A DNA stretch of 11,695 nt from RDXT01 sp033765305 (GCA_033765305.1 JANRID010000038.1:1-11695); one strand, 5' to 3'. Shown: positions 1 through 5,181, counted from the first letter of the stretch. Notes: generated from the letters alone by a model not told the origin. Translations and numbers: made by a program.

Positions 1-125
1 AGGTCGATGGCGGAGGTGAAGGTGGCCGAGATGTTGATGTCGTCCGAATCGGTGGCCTGGGCGAAGAGGGCCACGGAGGCGAAGGCAGCAGCGGAGAAGG
101 AAAGTGCACGCTTGAGGATAGACAT
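1..125 (-). CDS. N-terminus of a secreted protein (partial, runs off left edge)
   Basis: Only the first 41 codons are in the window. The protein starts MSILKRALSFSAAAFASVAL and continues FAQATDSDD, a clear Sec signal peptide: basic n-region, alanine-rich core, and a likely cleavage after the FAQ motif that is common in Bacteroidota. The mature start (ATDSDDINISATFTSAIDL) alternates polar and hydrophobic residues like a beta strand and faintly recalls the start of DUF4402-like surface proteins, but too little is present to assign a family. The ATG at 123-125 is chosen because it opens the signal peptide and lies about 80 nt downstream of a good promoter at 213-244. The protein is exported; its function is unknown. 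Confidence 0.75.
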   Translation of the reverse strand, partial: MSILKRALSFSAAAFASVALFAQATDSDDINISATFTSAID

Positions 126-463
126 TGGTGTACGATTAGAGAGTGAAAGGGAAAAGTGGAAAGTGAAGAGTGAAAATCTGTAAGCGGAGGGCGTTGCCGT
201 CTGATTACAACACAAAGATAAGTATCCAGGGGTCGGAATGTCAAGTATTAATTAATCGAACATTCAATTAATAAACATAAACAGCATGGACAAAGGATTT
301 CCCCGGTCACCGGGCCTGCGCGAGCGGGCCGGAGGCGGGCCTGGACTGCGGAGCAAAAAAATTGCAGCCCCGGTGACGCAAGTCACTGAAGCGCCGCCGG
401 AATAATCGTTGTTTAGCCAATGAATTCGGAACCAATCCCTTTTACCCTGCTAATCTGACTGTT
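126..463. other. 338-bp intergenic region between divergent genes
   Basis: This divergent region holds no convincing gene. From left to right it contains a pyrimidine-rich leader on the minus strand (about 139-176, with repeats of a CACTTT type), a minus-strand promoter (213-244), and an A/T-rich block (246-290, including the palindrome ATTAATTAAT at 247-256) placed like an UP element. A GC-rich block follows, with small inverted repeats at 302-314 (arms CCCGGT/ACCGGG) and 373-386 (arms GTGAC/GTCAC, loop GCAA). I could not pick a convincing promoter for the rightward gene at 464. TTG at 409-411 is the best -33 candidate, but it lacks a good -7 partner. Confidence 0.6.
213..244 (-). promoter_or_regulatory. 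Bacteroidota sigma-type promoter for the leftward secreted-protein gene
   Basis: On the minus strand TTG (242-244, inside TTGAC) is followed after 21 bp by TATCTTTG (213-220), an exact match to the Bacteroidota -7 consensus TAnnTTTG. An A/T-rich stretch lies directly upstream. Transcription would start near 206, leaving a leader of about 80 nt before the ATG at 125. Confidence 0.6.
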
Positions 464-676
464 ATGATCAAGAACATGGGCTCCATCGACCGCATCGTGC
501 GGGTCATCGTCGCGCTGGTATTTGCCGCGCTGATCGCCACCAAAACTGTCACCGGCGTGCTGGCCATTGTGCTGGGCGTACTGGGCGGCGTATTCGTGCT
601 GACGAGCCTCATCAGCACCTGCCCGCTGTACCTGCCCTTCGGCATCAGCACCCGTCCGAAGAGCGCCAAATCCTGA
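464..676 (+). CDS. DUF2892 (YgaP-type transmembrane) small membrane protein
   Basis: This 70-residue protein matches the DUF2892 / YgaP_TM pattern. It has an N-terminal MGSIDRIVRVIVAL segment (family pattern: N/G-x-x-DR-x-x-R), two close hydrophobic helices at about residues 10-27 and 29-48, and a C-terminal CPLYLPFGIST (family pattern: CPLY-x-x-x-G-x-x-T) with one conserved cysteine (C53). Family members are two-helix inner-membrane proteins, found alone or fused to rhodanese domains in YgaP; their role when alone is not established. The ATG at 464 is the only reasonable start. It is a stand-alone gene: a strong hairpin follows 27 nt after its stop and the gene to the left is divergent. Confidence 0.85.
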   Translation: MIKNMGSIDRIVRVIVALVFAALIATKTVTGVLAIVLGVLGGVFVLTSLISTCPLYLPFGISTRPKSAKS

Positions 677-702
677 GCTGCGCCTCCCGGCTGCGCTCCT
701 GC

Positions 703-730
703 AAACGGCCCGCATCGCTGCGGGCCGTTT
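703..730 (+). terminator. Intrinsic terminator after the DUF2892 gene
   Basis: A perfect 11-bp inverted repeat, AAACGGCCCGC / GCGGGCCGTTT, encloses a 6-nt loop (714-719). The downstream arm ends in TTT, giving a symmetric A/U-flanked GC hairpin 27 nt after the stop codon. It should end the DUF2892 transcript and isolate it from the lipoprotein gene at 859. Confidence 0.75.
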
Positions 731-755
731 CCGTGTCCGGGCTCCGGCTTCGGCG

Positions 756-822
756 CCTGCTTTTCCGCCTCCGGAAGGCAGTTCTCCGCTTCCGGCAACC
801 CTTTTTTTTCTCCGGACGGCAG
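756..822 (+). repeat. Degenerate 22-23-bp tandem repeat (about three copies)
   Basis: Three consecutive stretches share a C(C)TGCTTTTCCGCCTCCGG-like pattern with a period of 22-23 bp: 756-778, 779-800 and 801-822. The third copy has decayed and contains a T8 run. A related pair lies at 1361-1404, upstream of the next gene. The unit is visible by eye but imperfect, so the copy limits are approximate. Confidence 0.45.
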
Positions 823-836
823 GATGCCTTGATTTG
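806..836 (+). promoter_or_regulatory. Candidate promoter for the lipocalin-like lipoprotein gene
   Basis: TTGATTTG at 829-836 matches the -7 consensus TAnnTTTG at all but one fixed position. The T-run of the preceding repeat (TTT at 806-808) lies 20 bp upstream as a poor -33 box. Transcription would begin near 843, only about 16 nt before the ATG at 859. Confidence 0.35.
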
Positions 837-858
837 TGCCATATTCAATCACTTCGAT

Positions 859-1278
859 ATGCGCACCTATCTGATGACCGCAGCAGCGGTATTCGTTTCC
901 GCCGTGCTGAGCGGCTGCTTTCTCACCGACGGGCCGGTACTCCCCGACACGAACGAGGATCTGACCTCGGGGGTCTGGGAGGTCAGCTATTTCTTCGACA
1001 AGACCGAGGACGAGACGAGCGATTTCGACGGCTACAGCTTTGAGTTCCGCGCGGACCAGACCTTCGCCGCGCAGGTGCCGGGCGGCGCCACGGTGCTGGG
1101 CAGCTGGGCCCGGACTACCGACGACGGCAAGCCCCGCCTGGTCATCCGGATCAGCGGCACCGAGCGGCTCGAAGAGCTGGACGACGACTGGGTGCTGACC
1201 CGGCTCGACAGCCTGAAGATCGAGCTCGAAGACGACAACCGAACTGAAATCGAAAAGCTTCACTTTTCCAAACGCTGA
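859..1278 (+). CDS. Lipocalin-like lipoprotein (hypothetical)
   Basis: The ATG at 859 gives a 139-residue protein with a lipoprotein signal: MRTYLMTAAAVFVSAVLSGC, where LSGC is the lipobox and C20 the acylation site. The reading frame stays open upstream, but that part would place 42 residues before the signal and overlap the repeat block, so it is rejected. The mature part runs GVWEVSYFF, GYSFEFRADQTFAA, TVLGSWART, LVIRIS, DDWVLTRLDSLKIELED, LHFSKR. This series of short beta strands with W, G-x-W and L-x-F landmarks is typical of lipocalin-like or META-like calycin domains in small Bacteroidota lipoproteins. The acidic linker after the lipobox suggests surface or periplasmic exposure. The ligand is unknown. 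It appears to be a single gene between the hairpin at 703-730 and the next promoter. Confidence 0.75.
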   Translation: MRTYLMTAAAVFVSAVLSGCFLTDGPVLPDTNEDLTSGVWEVSYFFDKTEDETSDFDGYSFEFRADQTFAAQVPGGATVLGSWARTTDDGKPRLVIRISGTERLEELDDDWVLTRLDSLKIELEDDNRTEIEKLHFSKR

Positions 1279-1360
1279 ATGGGGGCTTAGACGGATCCCG
1301 GGCCGGCAGGGGTTTGACACACAACACGGCTCCGGCGATCCGTCGCTTTTGGGTACAGCT

Positions 1361-1404
1361 CCTGTTTTTCCCGCTTCGGATGCCTGCTTTCCCGTTCCGG
1401 ATAC
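1361..1404 (+). repeat. Degenerate 22-bp tandem repeat (two copies)
   Basis: CCTGTTTTTCCCGCTTCGG (start of copy 1361-1382) is followed by CCTGCTTTCCCGTTCCGG (start of copy 1383-1404). Both copies are 22 bp and related to the block at 756-822. They lie directly upstream of the candidate promoter of the OB-fold gene. Confidence 0.5.
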
Positions 1405-1409
1405 ATAGA

Positions 1410-1442
1410 TTGGCGTATCTTCCGGAATTCTGCCCACCTTTG
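1410..1442 (+). promoter_or_regulatory. Candidate promoter for the OB-fold gene
   Basis: TTG (1410-1412) and CACCTTTG (1435-1442, one fixed position off TAnnTTTG) are separated by 22 bp, slightly long for this sigma class. The -7 box overlaps the palindrome at 1439-1452. Transcription would start about 20 nt before the ATG at 1468. Confidence 0.35.
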
Positions 1443-1452
1443 ACGTGTCAAA
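1439..1452. promoter_or_regulatory. Palindromic candidate operator overlapping the -7 box
   Basis: TTTGAC-GT-GTCAAA is an inverted repeat with 6-bp arms, 16 nt before the OB-fold start codon and overlapping the proposed -7 element. Part of it (1445-1454, GTGTCAAACC) is the exact reverse complement of 1311-1320 (GGTTTGACAC), so half-sites occur about 130 bp apart. The arm spacing differs from the classic FNR site (TTGA-N6-TCAA; here N4). Confidence 0.4.
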
Positions 1453-1467
1453 CCAAACCCCTGCTAG

Positions 1468-1899
1468 ATGAGCAAGTCCCTGATCCGCATCCTGGCCCTG
1501 GGCCTGCTGGCTGCTGCCGTGACCGGCGGCGCTATAGGCATGTGGCTGTACAACAAGCCCCACACCAACGTAGCAGACCTGAAAGCAGACGCCGTGCTGA
1601 GCGCCGGCGAGCTGTATGCGGCCTACAGTGCCGACGAAGCGGCCTCCAACGAGCGCTATCTCAACAAAACCATCGAAGTCCGCGGCAAGGTGGCCGAAAT
1701 CCTGCCGGGCGAAAACGGCGTGGTCAACGTCGTGCTGCGCGATGACGGCGCCATGTCCGGCGTCATCTGCGAGTTTCTGGCAGAAGAACAGATGAGCATC
1801 CAGGGCCTGAGCCCCGGCGCCGAGGTCACGGTCCGCGGGCTCTGCAGCGGGCTCTCCTTCGACGTGGCCCTCAACCGCTGCGTGCTGATTCAGCCCTGA
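1468..1899 (+). CDS. Membrane-anchored OB-fold protein (tRNA_anti-like family)
   Basis: This 143-residue protein has one N-terminal hydrophobic helix (about residues 5-26, ILALGLLAAAVTGGAIGMWL) and then a periplasmic domain. KPHTNVADLKAD, SAGELYAAYSADEAASNERY and LNKTIEVRGKVAEI lead into an OB barrel whose strands are VVNVVLRDD, GVICEFL, GAEVTVRGLCSG and NRCVLIQ. The order (start-of-barrel K-x-I-x-V-x-G-x-V, then G-x-x-V-x-V-x-G-x-C) fits the Bacteroidota OB-fold 'tRNA_anti-like' proteins. These are usually small envelope proteins of unknown role; RNA binding should not be assumed. No lipobox cysteine is present, so the helix probably stays as an anchor. A weak hairpin with five Ts follows the stop. 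Confidence 0.8.
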   Translation: MSKSLIRILALGLLAAAVTGGAIGMWLYNKPHTNVADLKADAVLSAGELYAAYSADEAASNERYLNKTIEVRGKVAEILPGENGVVNVVLRDDGAMSGVICEFLAEEQMSIQGLSPGAEVTVRGLCSGLSFDVALNRCVLIQP

Positions 1900-1904
1900 G
1901 ACGC

Positions 1905-1922
1905 AACCTTCCCGGGGTTTTT
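1905..1922 (+). terminator. Weak terminator-like hairpin after the OB-fold gene
   Basis: AACCTT / GGGGTT (1905-1910 and 1914-1919) can pair, with two G-U pairs, around a CCC loop. The downstream arm runs into a five-T tract (1918-1922). It is short and overlaps the proposed -33 box of the next promoter, so termination is likely partial. Confidence 0.3.
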
Positions 1923-1949
1923 GCAGTTATGGCAATAGTATTACTTTTA
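1920..1949 (+). promoter_or_regulatory. Candidate promoter of the cytochrome / YceI / barrel operon
   Basis: TTTG (1920-1923) is followed after 18 bp by TACTTTTA (1942-1949), which matches TAnnTTTG at all but the last base, in a conspicuously A/T-rich patch of an otherwise GC-rich region. Transcription would begin near 1956, about 30 nt before the ATG at 1986. Confidence 0.45.
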
Positions 1950-1985
1950 TTCATTCCCTGACCTCATTCATCTGACCGTCCTGTT

Positions 1986-2756
1986 ATGATCCGCCTACGA
2001 CAGTTGATACTGCCGCTGGGATGTATTGCCCTGCTCATATTGTGGAGCCTTGCATCCTGTGTCCATGATCCGGTCCTGCCCGATCCCGTCGATACGATCC
2101 CGCCCGATACGGTCCCCAACGATACGGTTCCCCAGGATACGGTGCCGGACGATACGGTGGTGCTGCTGCCCTGCTCGCCGGACAGCGTGTATTTTGCGCA
2201 GGAAATTCTGCCGGTGCTGGTCTCCAACTGCGCCATGAGCGGATGCCACGATGATGTGACCCGTTCGGACGGCTTTTCGCTGACTTCCTATGCCAATGTG
2301 ATGGCCAGCGGCGAGGTCAAGCCCGGCAATCCGGCCGACAGCGACCTCTTTACGACGCTGTCCGAAACGGATCCGGACAGGCGCATGCCCCGCCCGCCGG
2401 CGGCACCGCTGCCGCAGTTCCAGATCGACCTGATCGGCAAGTGGATTCAGCAGGGCGCAAAGGACCTCAGCTGCTCCAACACCTCCTGCGATACGGCAGG
2501 CGTGACCTTCAGCGGGTTTGTGCAGCCGCTGATCCAGTCCAACTGCATCGGCTGCCACCGGGGCGCTGCCGCAGGCGGCGGCATCCGGCTCGAAACGCAT
2601 GCCCAGGTGCAGGTCGTGTCGCTCAACGGCAACTTCTTCGGCGCGATCAACCATCAGCCTGGATTTGTGGCCATGCCCATCGGCGCTGCAAAGCTGCCTG
2701 CCTGTACGCTGCTCAAGGTCAAAACCTGGATCAGCAAAGGCGCATTGAACAATTAA
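1986..2756 (+). CDS. Two-domain cytochrome c-like lipoprotein
   Basis: This 256-residue protein has a signal ending in the lipobox LASC (C25). A Thr/Pro/Asp spacer made of DTVP-type repeats follows (about 35-58), then two homologous cytochrome c-like modules. Module 1 (about 63-163) has heme motif C82-AMSG-C87-H88, a C-x4-C-H variant, and a probable distal Met at RRM134PRPP. Module 2 (about 168-256) has a classic C187-IG-C190-H191 and a probable distal Met at AM230PIG. Cysteines C63, C163, C168 and C240 bracket the modules and may form disulfides. It is probably an electron-transfer lipoprotein held on the envelope by a stiff stalk. It begins a four-gene run (gaps 33, 36 and 28 nt). Module 2 is closely related to the next protein. 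The ATG at 1986 opens the signal peptide. Heme attachment is inferred from motifs only. Confidence 0.85.
   Translation: MIRLRQLILPLGCIALLILWSLASCVHDPVLPDPVDTIPPDTVPNDTVPQDTVPDDTVVLLPCSPDSVYFAQEILPVLVSNCAMSGCHDDVTRSDGFSLTSYANVMASGEVKPGNPADSDLFTTLSETDPDRRMPRPPAAPLPQFQIDLIGKWIQQGAKDLSCSNTSCDTAGVTFSGFVQPLIQSNCIGCHRGAAAGGGIRLETHAQVQVVSLNGNFFGAINHQPGFVAMPIGAAKLPACTLLKVKTWISKGALNN
2091..2160 (+). repeat. 15-bp in-frame tandem repeat (4.7 copies) coding DTVPx
   Basis: Units at 2091-2105, 2106-2120, 2121-2135 and 2136-2150, with a partial fifth at 2151-2160, each begin GATACGRT and differ mainly in the last bases. They encode DTIPP, DTVPN, DTVPQ, DTVPD and DTV: an extended acidic stalk between the lipidated cysteine and the first heme module. 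As 15 is divisible by 3, copy-number changes would alter stalk length without breaking the frame. Confidence 0.85.
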
Positions 2757-2789
2757 AGGTGTTTTTCCCGCGTTTAATCTTCCGATCCT

Positions 2790-3188
2790 GTGACACGCTT
2801 TCATCTGCTCCGGCTGTCTGCGCCCCTCCTGCTGCTCCTGCTGCTGGCCAGCGCCGCCCTGAACGGCTGCTACTACGACAACGAGGAAGACCTCTACCCG
2901 CCGCCGGCCGTGGTGGTCTGCGACACCTCCGATGTATCCTATACGGCTGAAATCCTGCCCTTGCTCCAGGCCAACTGTGTCGGCTGCCACAGCGGCAGCG
3001 CACCGTCCGGCAATATCAACCTCGAAGGCCACGCCAATGTGGTGGCCGCCGCCAACAGCGGCCGGCTCTACGGCACCATCGCGCACCTGCCGGGCTTCTC
3101 GCCCATGCCCAAAGGCGGCAGCAAACTGCCTAACTGCCAGATTGTCAAGCTCCGCGCCTGGATCAATGCCGGATCGCCCAACAACTGA
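2790..3188 (+). CDS. Single-domain cytochrome c-like lipoprotein
   Basis: This 132-residue protein is read from a GTG start at 2790, the only in-frame start that keeps the whole signal peptide: TRFHLLRLSAPLLLLLLLA followed by lipobox LNGC (C27). A short acidic linker leads to one heme module with C63-VG-C66-H67 and a probable distal Met in FSPM106PKGG. C44 (VVCDT) and C116 (LPNCQ) flank the module and may pair. The module aligns along its whole length with residues 168-256 of the preceding protein: CDT start, ILPLLQANCVGCH against VQPLIQSNCIGCH, LPGFSPMP against QPGFVAMP, RAWINAGSPNN against KTWISKGALNN. The two genes are therefore products of a duplication. It lies 33 nt downstream in the same run and is probably an electron carrier on the same membrane. 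Confidence 0.8.
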   Translation: MTRFHLLRLSAPLLLLLLLASAALNGCYYDNEEDLYPPPAVVVCDTSDVSYTAEILPLLQANCVGCHSGSAPSGNINLEGHANVVAAANSGRLYGTIAHLPGFSPMPKGGSKLPNCQIVKLRAWINAGSPNN

Positions 3189-3224
3189 TTCCCCTTCATC
3201 CACCCCTAATTTCCCCTCATCCGT

Positions 3225-3776
3225 ATGAAAAAGCCCCTCATCCTCGCCCTGCTCCTCCTCGCTGCAGGCATCCTCAGCGCCCAGACCATCAGCACCCGGA
3301 CCGGCCACATCTGGTTCTTTTCCTCCACACCGCTCGAAAATATCGAAGCGCACAACAACCAGGCCGCTGCAAACCTCAATACCCAGACCGGCGACATGGC
3401 CTTCATCGTGCTGATGAACGGCTTCCAGTTTGAGAAGGCCGAGATGCAGAAGCACTTCCAGGAAAAGTACGCCGAGTCGGAGAAATACCCCAAGTCCACC
3501 TTCTCCGGCAAAATCTCGAATATCGGCTCGGTGAACTTCCGCAAGAACGGCACCTATCCGGTGCAGGTGAGCGGCACGATGGATCTGCACGGGGTGAAAA
3601 AGCCGGTTTCGGCCAACGGCTCCATCATCGTGCTGGATGGCAAGATCCGCGCCACCTCGAAATTCCAGCTCGCCACCGCCGACTACAACATCAGCATCCC
3701 GGCTGCGGTGCGCGACAACATCGCCAAGACCCTCGATGTGAACGTGGACGTGACCTACAGCCCGCTCAATCCCTGA
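3225..3776 (+). CDS. YceI-family lipocalin-fold protein (operon copy)
   Basis: This 183-residue protein has a signal peptide with likely cleavage after ILSAQ (about residue 20). YceI landmarks are visible: TGHIWFFSSTPLENIEAHNN at the start, then GDMAFIVLMNGFQFEKAEMQ, the motif FQEKYAESEKYPKSTF (family pattern: 'HF...yFda.kyP...F' on the central strand), GTMDLHGVKKPV (family pattern: 'G.LtirGvtkpv') and a final NVDVTYSP strand. YceI proteins form extended lipocalin-like barrels that can hold long isoprenoid chains such as polyprenyl or quinone molecules. This copy is a divergent subgroup, clearly unlike the canonical copy at 9945-10562. It sits between the cytochromes (36-nt gap) and the barrel gene (28-nt gap), suggesting one envelope pathway. 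The ligand is not shown by sequence. Confidence 0.88.
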   Translation: MKKPLILALLLLAAGILSAQTISTRTGHIWFFSSTPLENIEAHNNQAAANLNTQTGDMAFIVLMNGFQFEKAEMQKHFQEKYAESEKYPKSTFSGKISNIGSVNFRKNGTYPVQVSGTMDLHGVKKPVSANGSIIVLDGKIRATSKFQLATADYNISIPAAVRDNIAKTLDVNVDVTYSPLNP

Positions 3777-3804
3777 TCTTCCCTCCCACCCTACGATCCG
3801 GCAT

Positions 3805-4728
3805 ATGAAGCGTATATGCGTTTTGCTCCTCTGCTGCCTGCTGGGCAGCCGTCTTTCGGCCCAGGATGACCTCCTGGCGATGCTCGACTCCCTCCAGGAG
3901 ACAGACCAGAAACGGGAATTCACCCACAGCACCTTCAAGACCGTCCGGGTCGTCAATGCGCACTCGATCGAGATTCCGGCACCGGGCGTGCTCCAGATGG
4001 CGATCTCGCACCGCTTCGGGCGGCTCAACGGCGGGTTCTATGAATTTTTCGGGCTGGACCAGGCCAACATGCGCATGGGCTTCGAGTACGGGCTGAACAA
4101 CCACCTCTGCCTGGGGGTGGGCCGCAGCAATGTGCGCAAAACCTACGACGGCTTCGTGAAGCTCAAGCTGATGCGCCAGAGCAGCGGCAAGGTCCGCATG
4201 CCGTTTACCATCGTGGCGCTCTCCGGCATGGGGGTCAATACGCTGCGCTGGGCGGATCCCGACCGGCCCAACTATTTCACCTCCCGCCTCAGCTACTGGC
4301 ATCAGCTCATGATCGCGCGCAAATTCAACAGCCGCCTCTCGCTGCAGTTCATGCCTACCATGGTGCACCGGAACCTGGTCGCCACCCGCCGCGAAGACAA
4401 TGATGTATTCGCCCTCGGCGCCGGCGGGCGCTACCGCCTCACCGGCTCCATGACGCTCAACGCGGAATACTTCTTCCTCCTGCCTACCGGCAGCCACACG
4501 GCCAACAACTACCAGAACTCGCTCTCCGTGGGCGTGGACCTCGAAACCGGCGGCCACGTATTCCAGCTTATGCTCACCAACTCGCTGGGCATGACGGAAA
4601 ACCTCTTCGTGGCCGAGACCGACGGCGACTGGCTGCAGGGCGATATCCACTTCGGATTCAACCTGATGCGCGTCTTTACGGTCTCCGAGCAGGCGCATGC
4701 GCGGGCGCAGAAAGCCGAAGGCTGGTAA
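3805..4728 (+). CDS. DUF5777 beta-barrel protein
   Basis: This 307-residue protein has a signal peptide (ICVLLLCCLLGSRLSAQ, cleavage near residue 19). The body consists of alternating amphipathic strands typical of an outer-membrane barrel. Recognisable blocks of the Bacteroidota DUF5777 family are FKTVRVVNAHSIEIPAPGVLQ near residues 43-63, ISHRFGRLNGGFYEFFGLDQANMRMGFEYG, LCLGVGRSN(V)RKTYDGFVKLKLMRQ, FTIVALSGM, and near the end VFQLMLTNSLGMTENLFV with the C-terminal FGFNLMRVFTV. The opening NAHSIE/LQMAISHRFG pattern (early strand with a His/Arg pair) is characteristic. Its role is unknown. Its place as last gene after two cytochromes and YceI suggests the outer-membrane part of that system. 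The ATG at 3805 opens the signal. Its stop is 19 nt before the large palindrome. Confidence 0.8.
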   Translation: MKRICVLLLCCLLGSRLSAQDDLLAMLDSLQETDQKREFTHSTFKTVRVVNAHSIEIPAPGVLQMAISHRFGRLNGGFYEFFGLDQANMRMGFEYGLNNHLCLGVGRSNVRKTYDGFVKLKLMRQSSGKVRMPFTIVALSGMGVNTLRWADPDRPNYFTSRLSYWHQLMIARKFNSRLSLQFMPTMVHRNLVATRREDNDVFALGAGGRYRLTGSMTLNAEYFFLLPTGSHTANNYQNSLSVGVDLETGGHVFQLMLTNSLGMTENLFVAETDGDWLQGDIHFGFNLMRVFTVSEQAHARAQKAEGW

Positions 4729-4747
4729 GCCGCGCAGGCCAGGCTCC

Positions 4748-4792
4748 TGTGTATCGTAACCGCCGTTACGGTAACGGCGGTTACGATACACA
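4748..4792. repeat. 45-bp near-perfect palindrome (22-bp arms, 1-base centre)
   Basis: Arms 4748-4769 and 4771-4792 are exact reverse complements around a single G at 4770. Each arm also contains a smaller inverted repeat: CGTAAC-CGCC-GTTACG at 4755-4770 and its mirror at 4771-4785. Hence the whole can fold as one long hairpin or two short ones. It lies 19 nt after the barrel gene and touches the broken DUF234 gene. It has no T-tract on either side, so it is not a typical intrinsic terminator, although an RNA hairpin this long would protect the operon 3' end. A recombination or mobile-element footprint is a possible alternative. Confidence 0.9.
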
Positions 4793-4795
4793 TAG

Positions 4796-5140
4796 TCAAC
4801 TTTCGCCTATCTGAAGGCCCTGGCCGCGCGCGACTGGTCTTCGTTCAGCGGGCCGTTTCTGGAGCGGTATGTGCACGAGCAGCTGGCCGCATCCGGCCGT
4901 TTTTCCCTGATCGGGCGTTACTGGGAAAAGGGAAATCTGAACAAAATCGACGTAGTGGCGATCCATGAGCTTGAAAAAACGGCCCTGATCGGCGAAGTCA
5001 AACTCAATCCTGCCGCCTTCTCTGCCAGCGCCCTCCAGGCCAAAGCGGCCGGGCTGATGCGCCATCTGCCCGGGTACACGGTCGAATACCGGGGGTTTTC
5101 GCTGGAGGACCTGCACGGACCGAAGCCTGCAGGCCTGTAA
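4796..5140 (+). pseudogene. 5'-truncated DUF234 / AAA-ATPase C-terminal domain
   Basis: The frame is open from 4796, just after a TAG at 4793-4795, to the TAA at 5138-5140 (114 codons), and coding similarity begins at once (FAYLKALAARDWSSFSGPFLERYV). The only late start is a GTG at 4871, inside the conserved region. Landmarks match the DUF234 domain found at the C-terminus of archaeal-type AAA ATPases: FSGPFLER (E in the first helix), IGRYWEKGNLNKIDVVAIHE and ALIGEVKLN. This is the PD-(D/E)xK nuclease-like core with catalytic-type E, D and E-x-K present. The ATPase part (P-loop, Walker B, winged helix) is missing, so the gene is a remnant. The lost portion ended at or near the palindrome 4748-4792. 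A short expressed domain from the GTG cannot be excluded. Confidence 0.7.
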
Positions 5141-5145
5141 CCCAT

Positions 5146-5181
5146 ACGCCGCCCGGCACGGAGCTTCCGGCCGGACGGCGT
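5146..5181 (+). terminator. Hairpin between the DUF234 remnant and convergent DoxX gene
   Basis: ACGCCGCCCGGC (5146-5157) and GCCGGACGGCGT (5170-5181) pair at 11 of 12 positions with a 12-nt loop. On the plus strand a TCTTTGCTTT stretch follows, fitting a terminator for the truncated gene ending at 5140. On the minus strand the odd pair becomes G-U, so it may also act for the leftward DoxX gene, although no T-run follows there. Confidence 0.5.

Noticed and set aside
349..362. 14-base word CGGAGCAAAAAAAT also found at 10626-10639
   Set aside because: At 10626-10639 it is the T-tract side of a minus-strand terminator. At 349-362 no matching stem lies beside it and no leftward gene ends there, so it is probably coincidence around an A7 run.
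442..1563. 373-codon open frame on the minus strand
   Set aside because: It is antisense to the DUF2892, lipoprotein and OB-fold genes and crosses a perfect terminator; no family pattern.
1995..4028. 677-codon open frame on the minus strand across the cytochrome and YceI genes
   Set aside because: It lies antisense to four genes with clear signal peptides, lipoboxes and heme motifs, and its protein is low-complexity without any recognisable domain. Long antisense frames are expected in GC-rich DNA.
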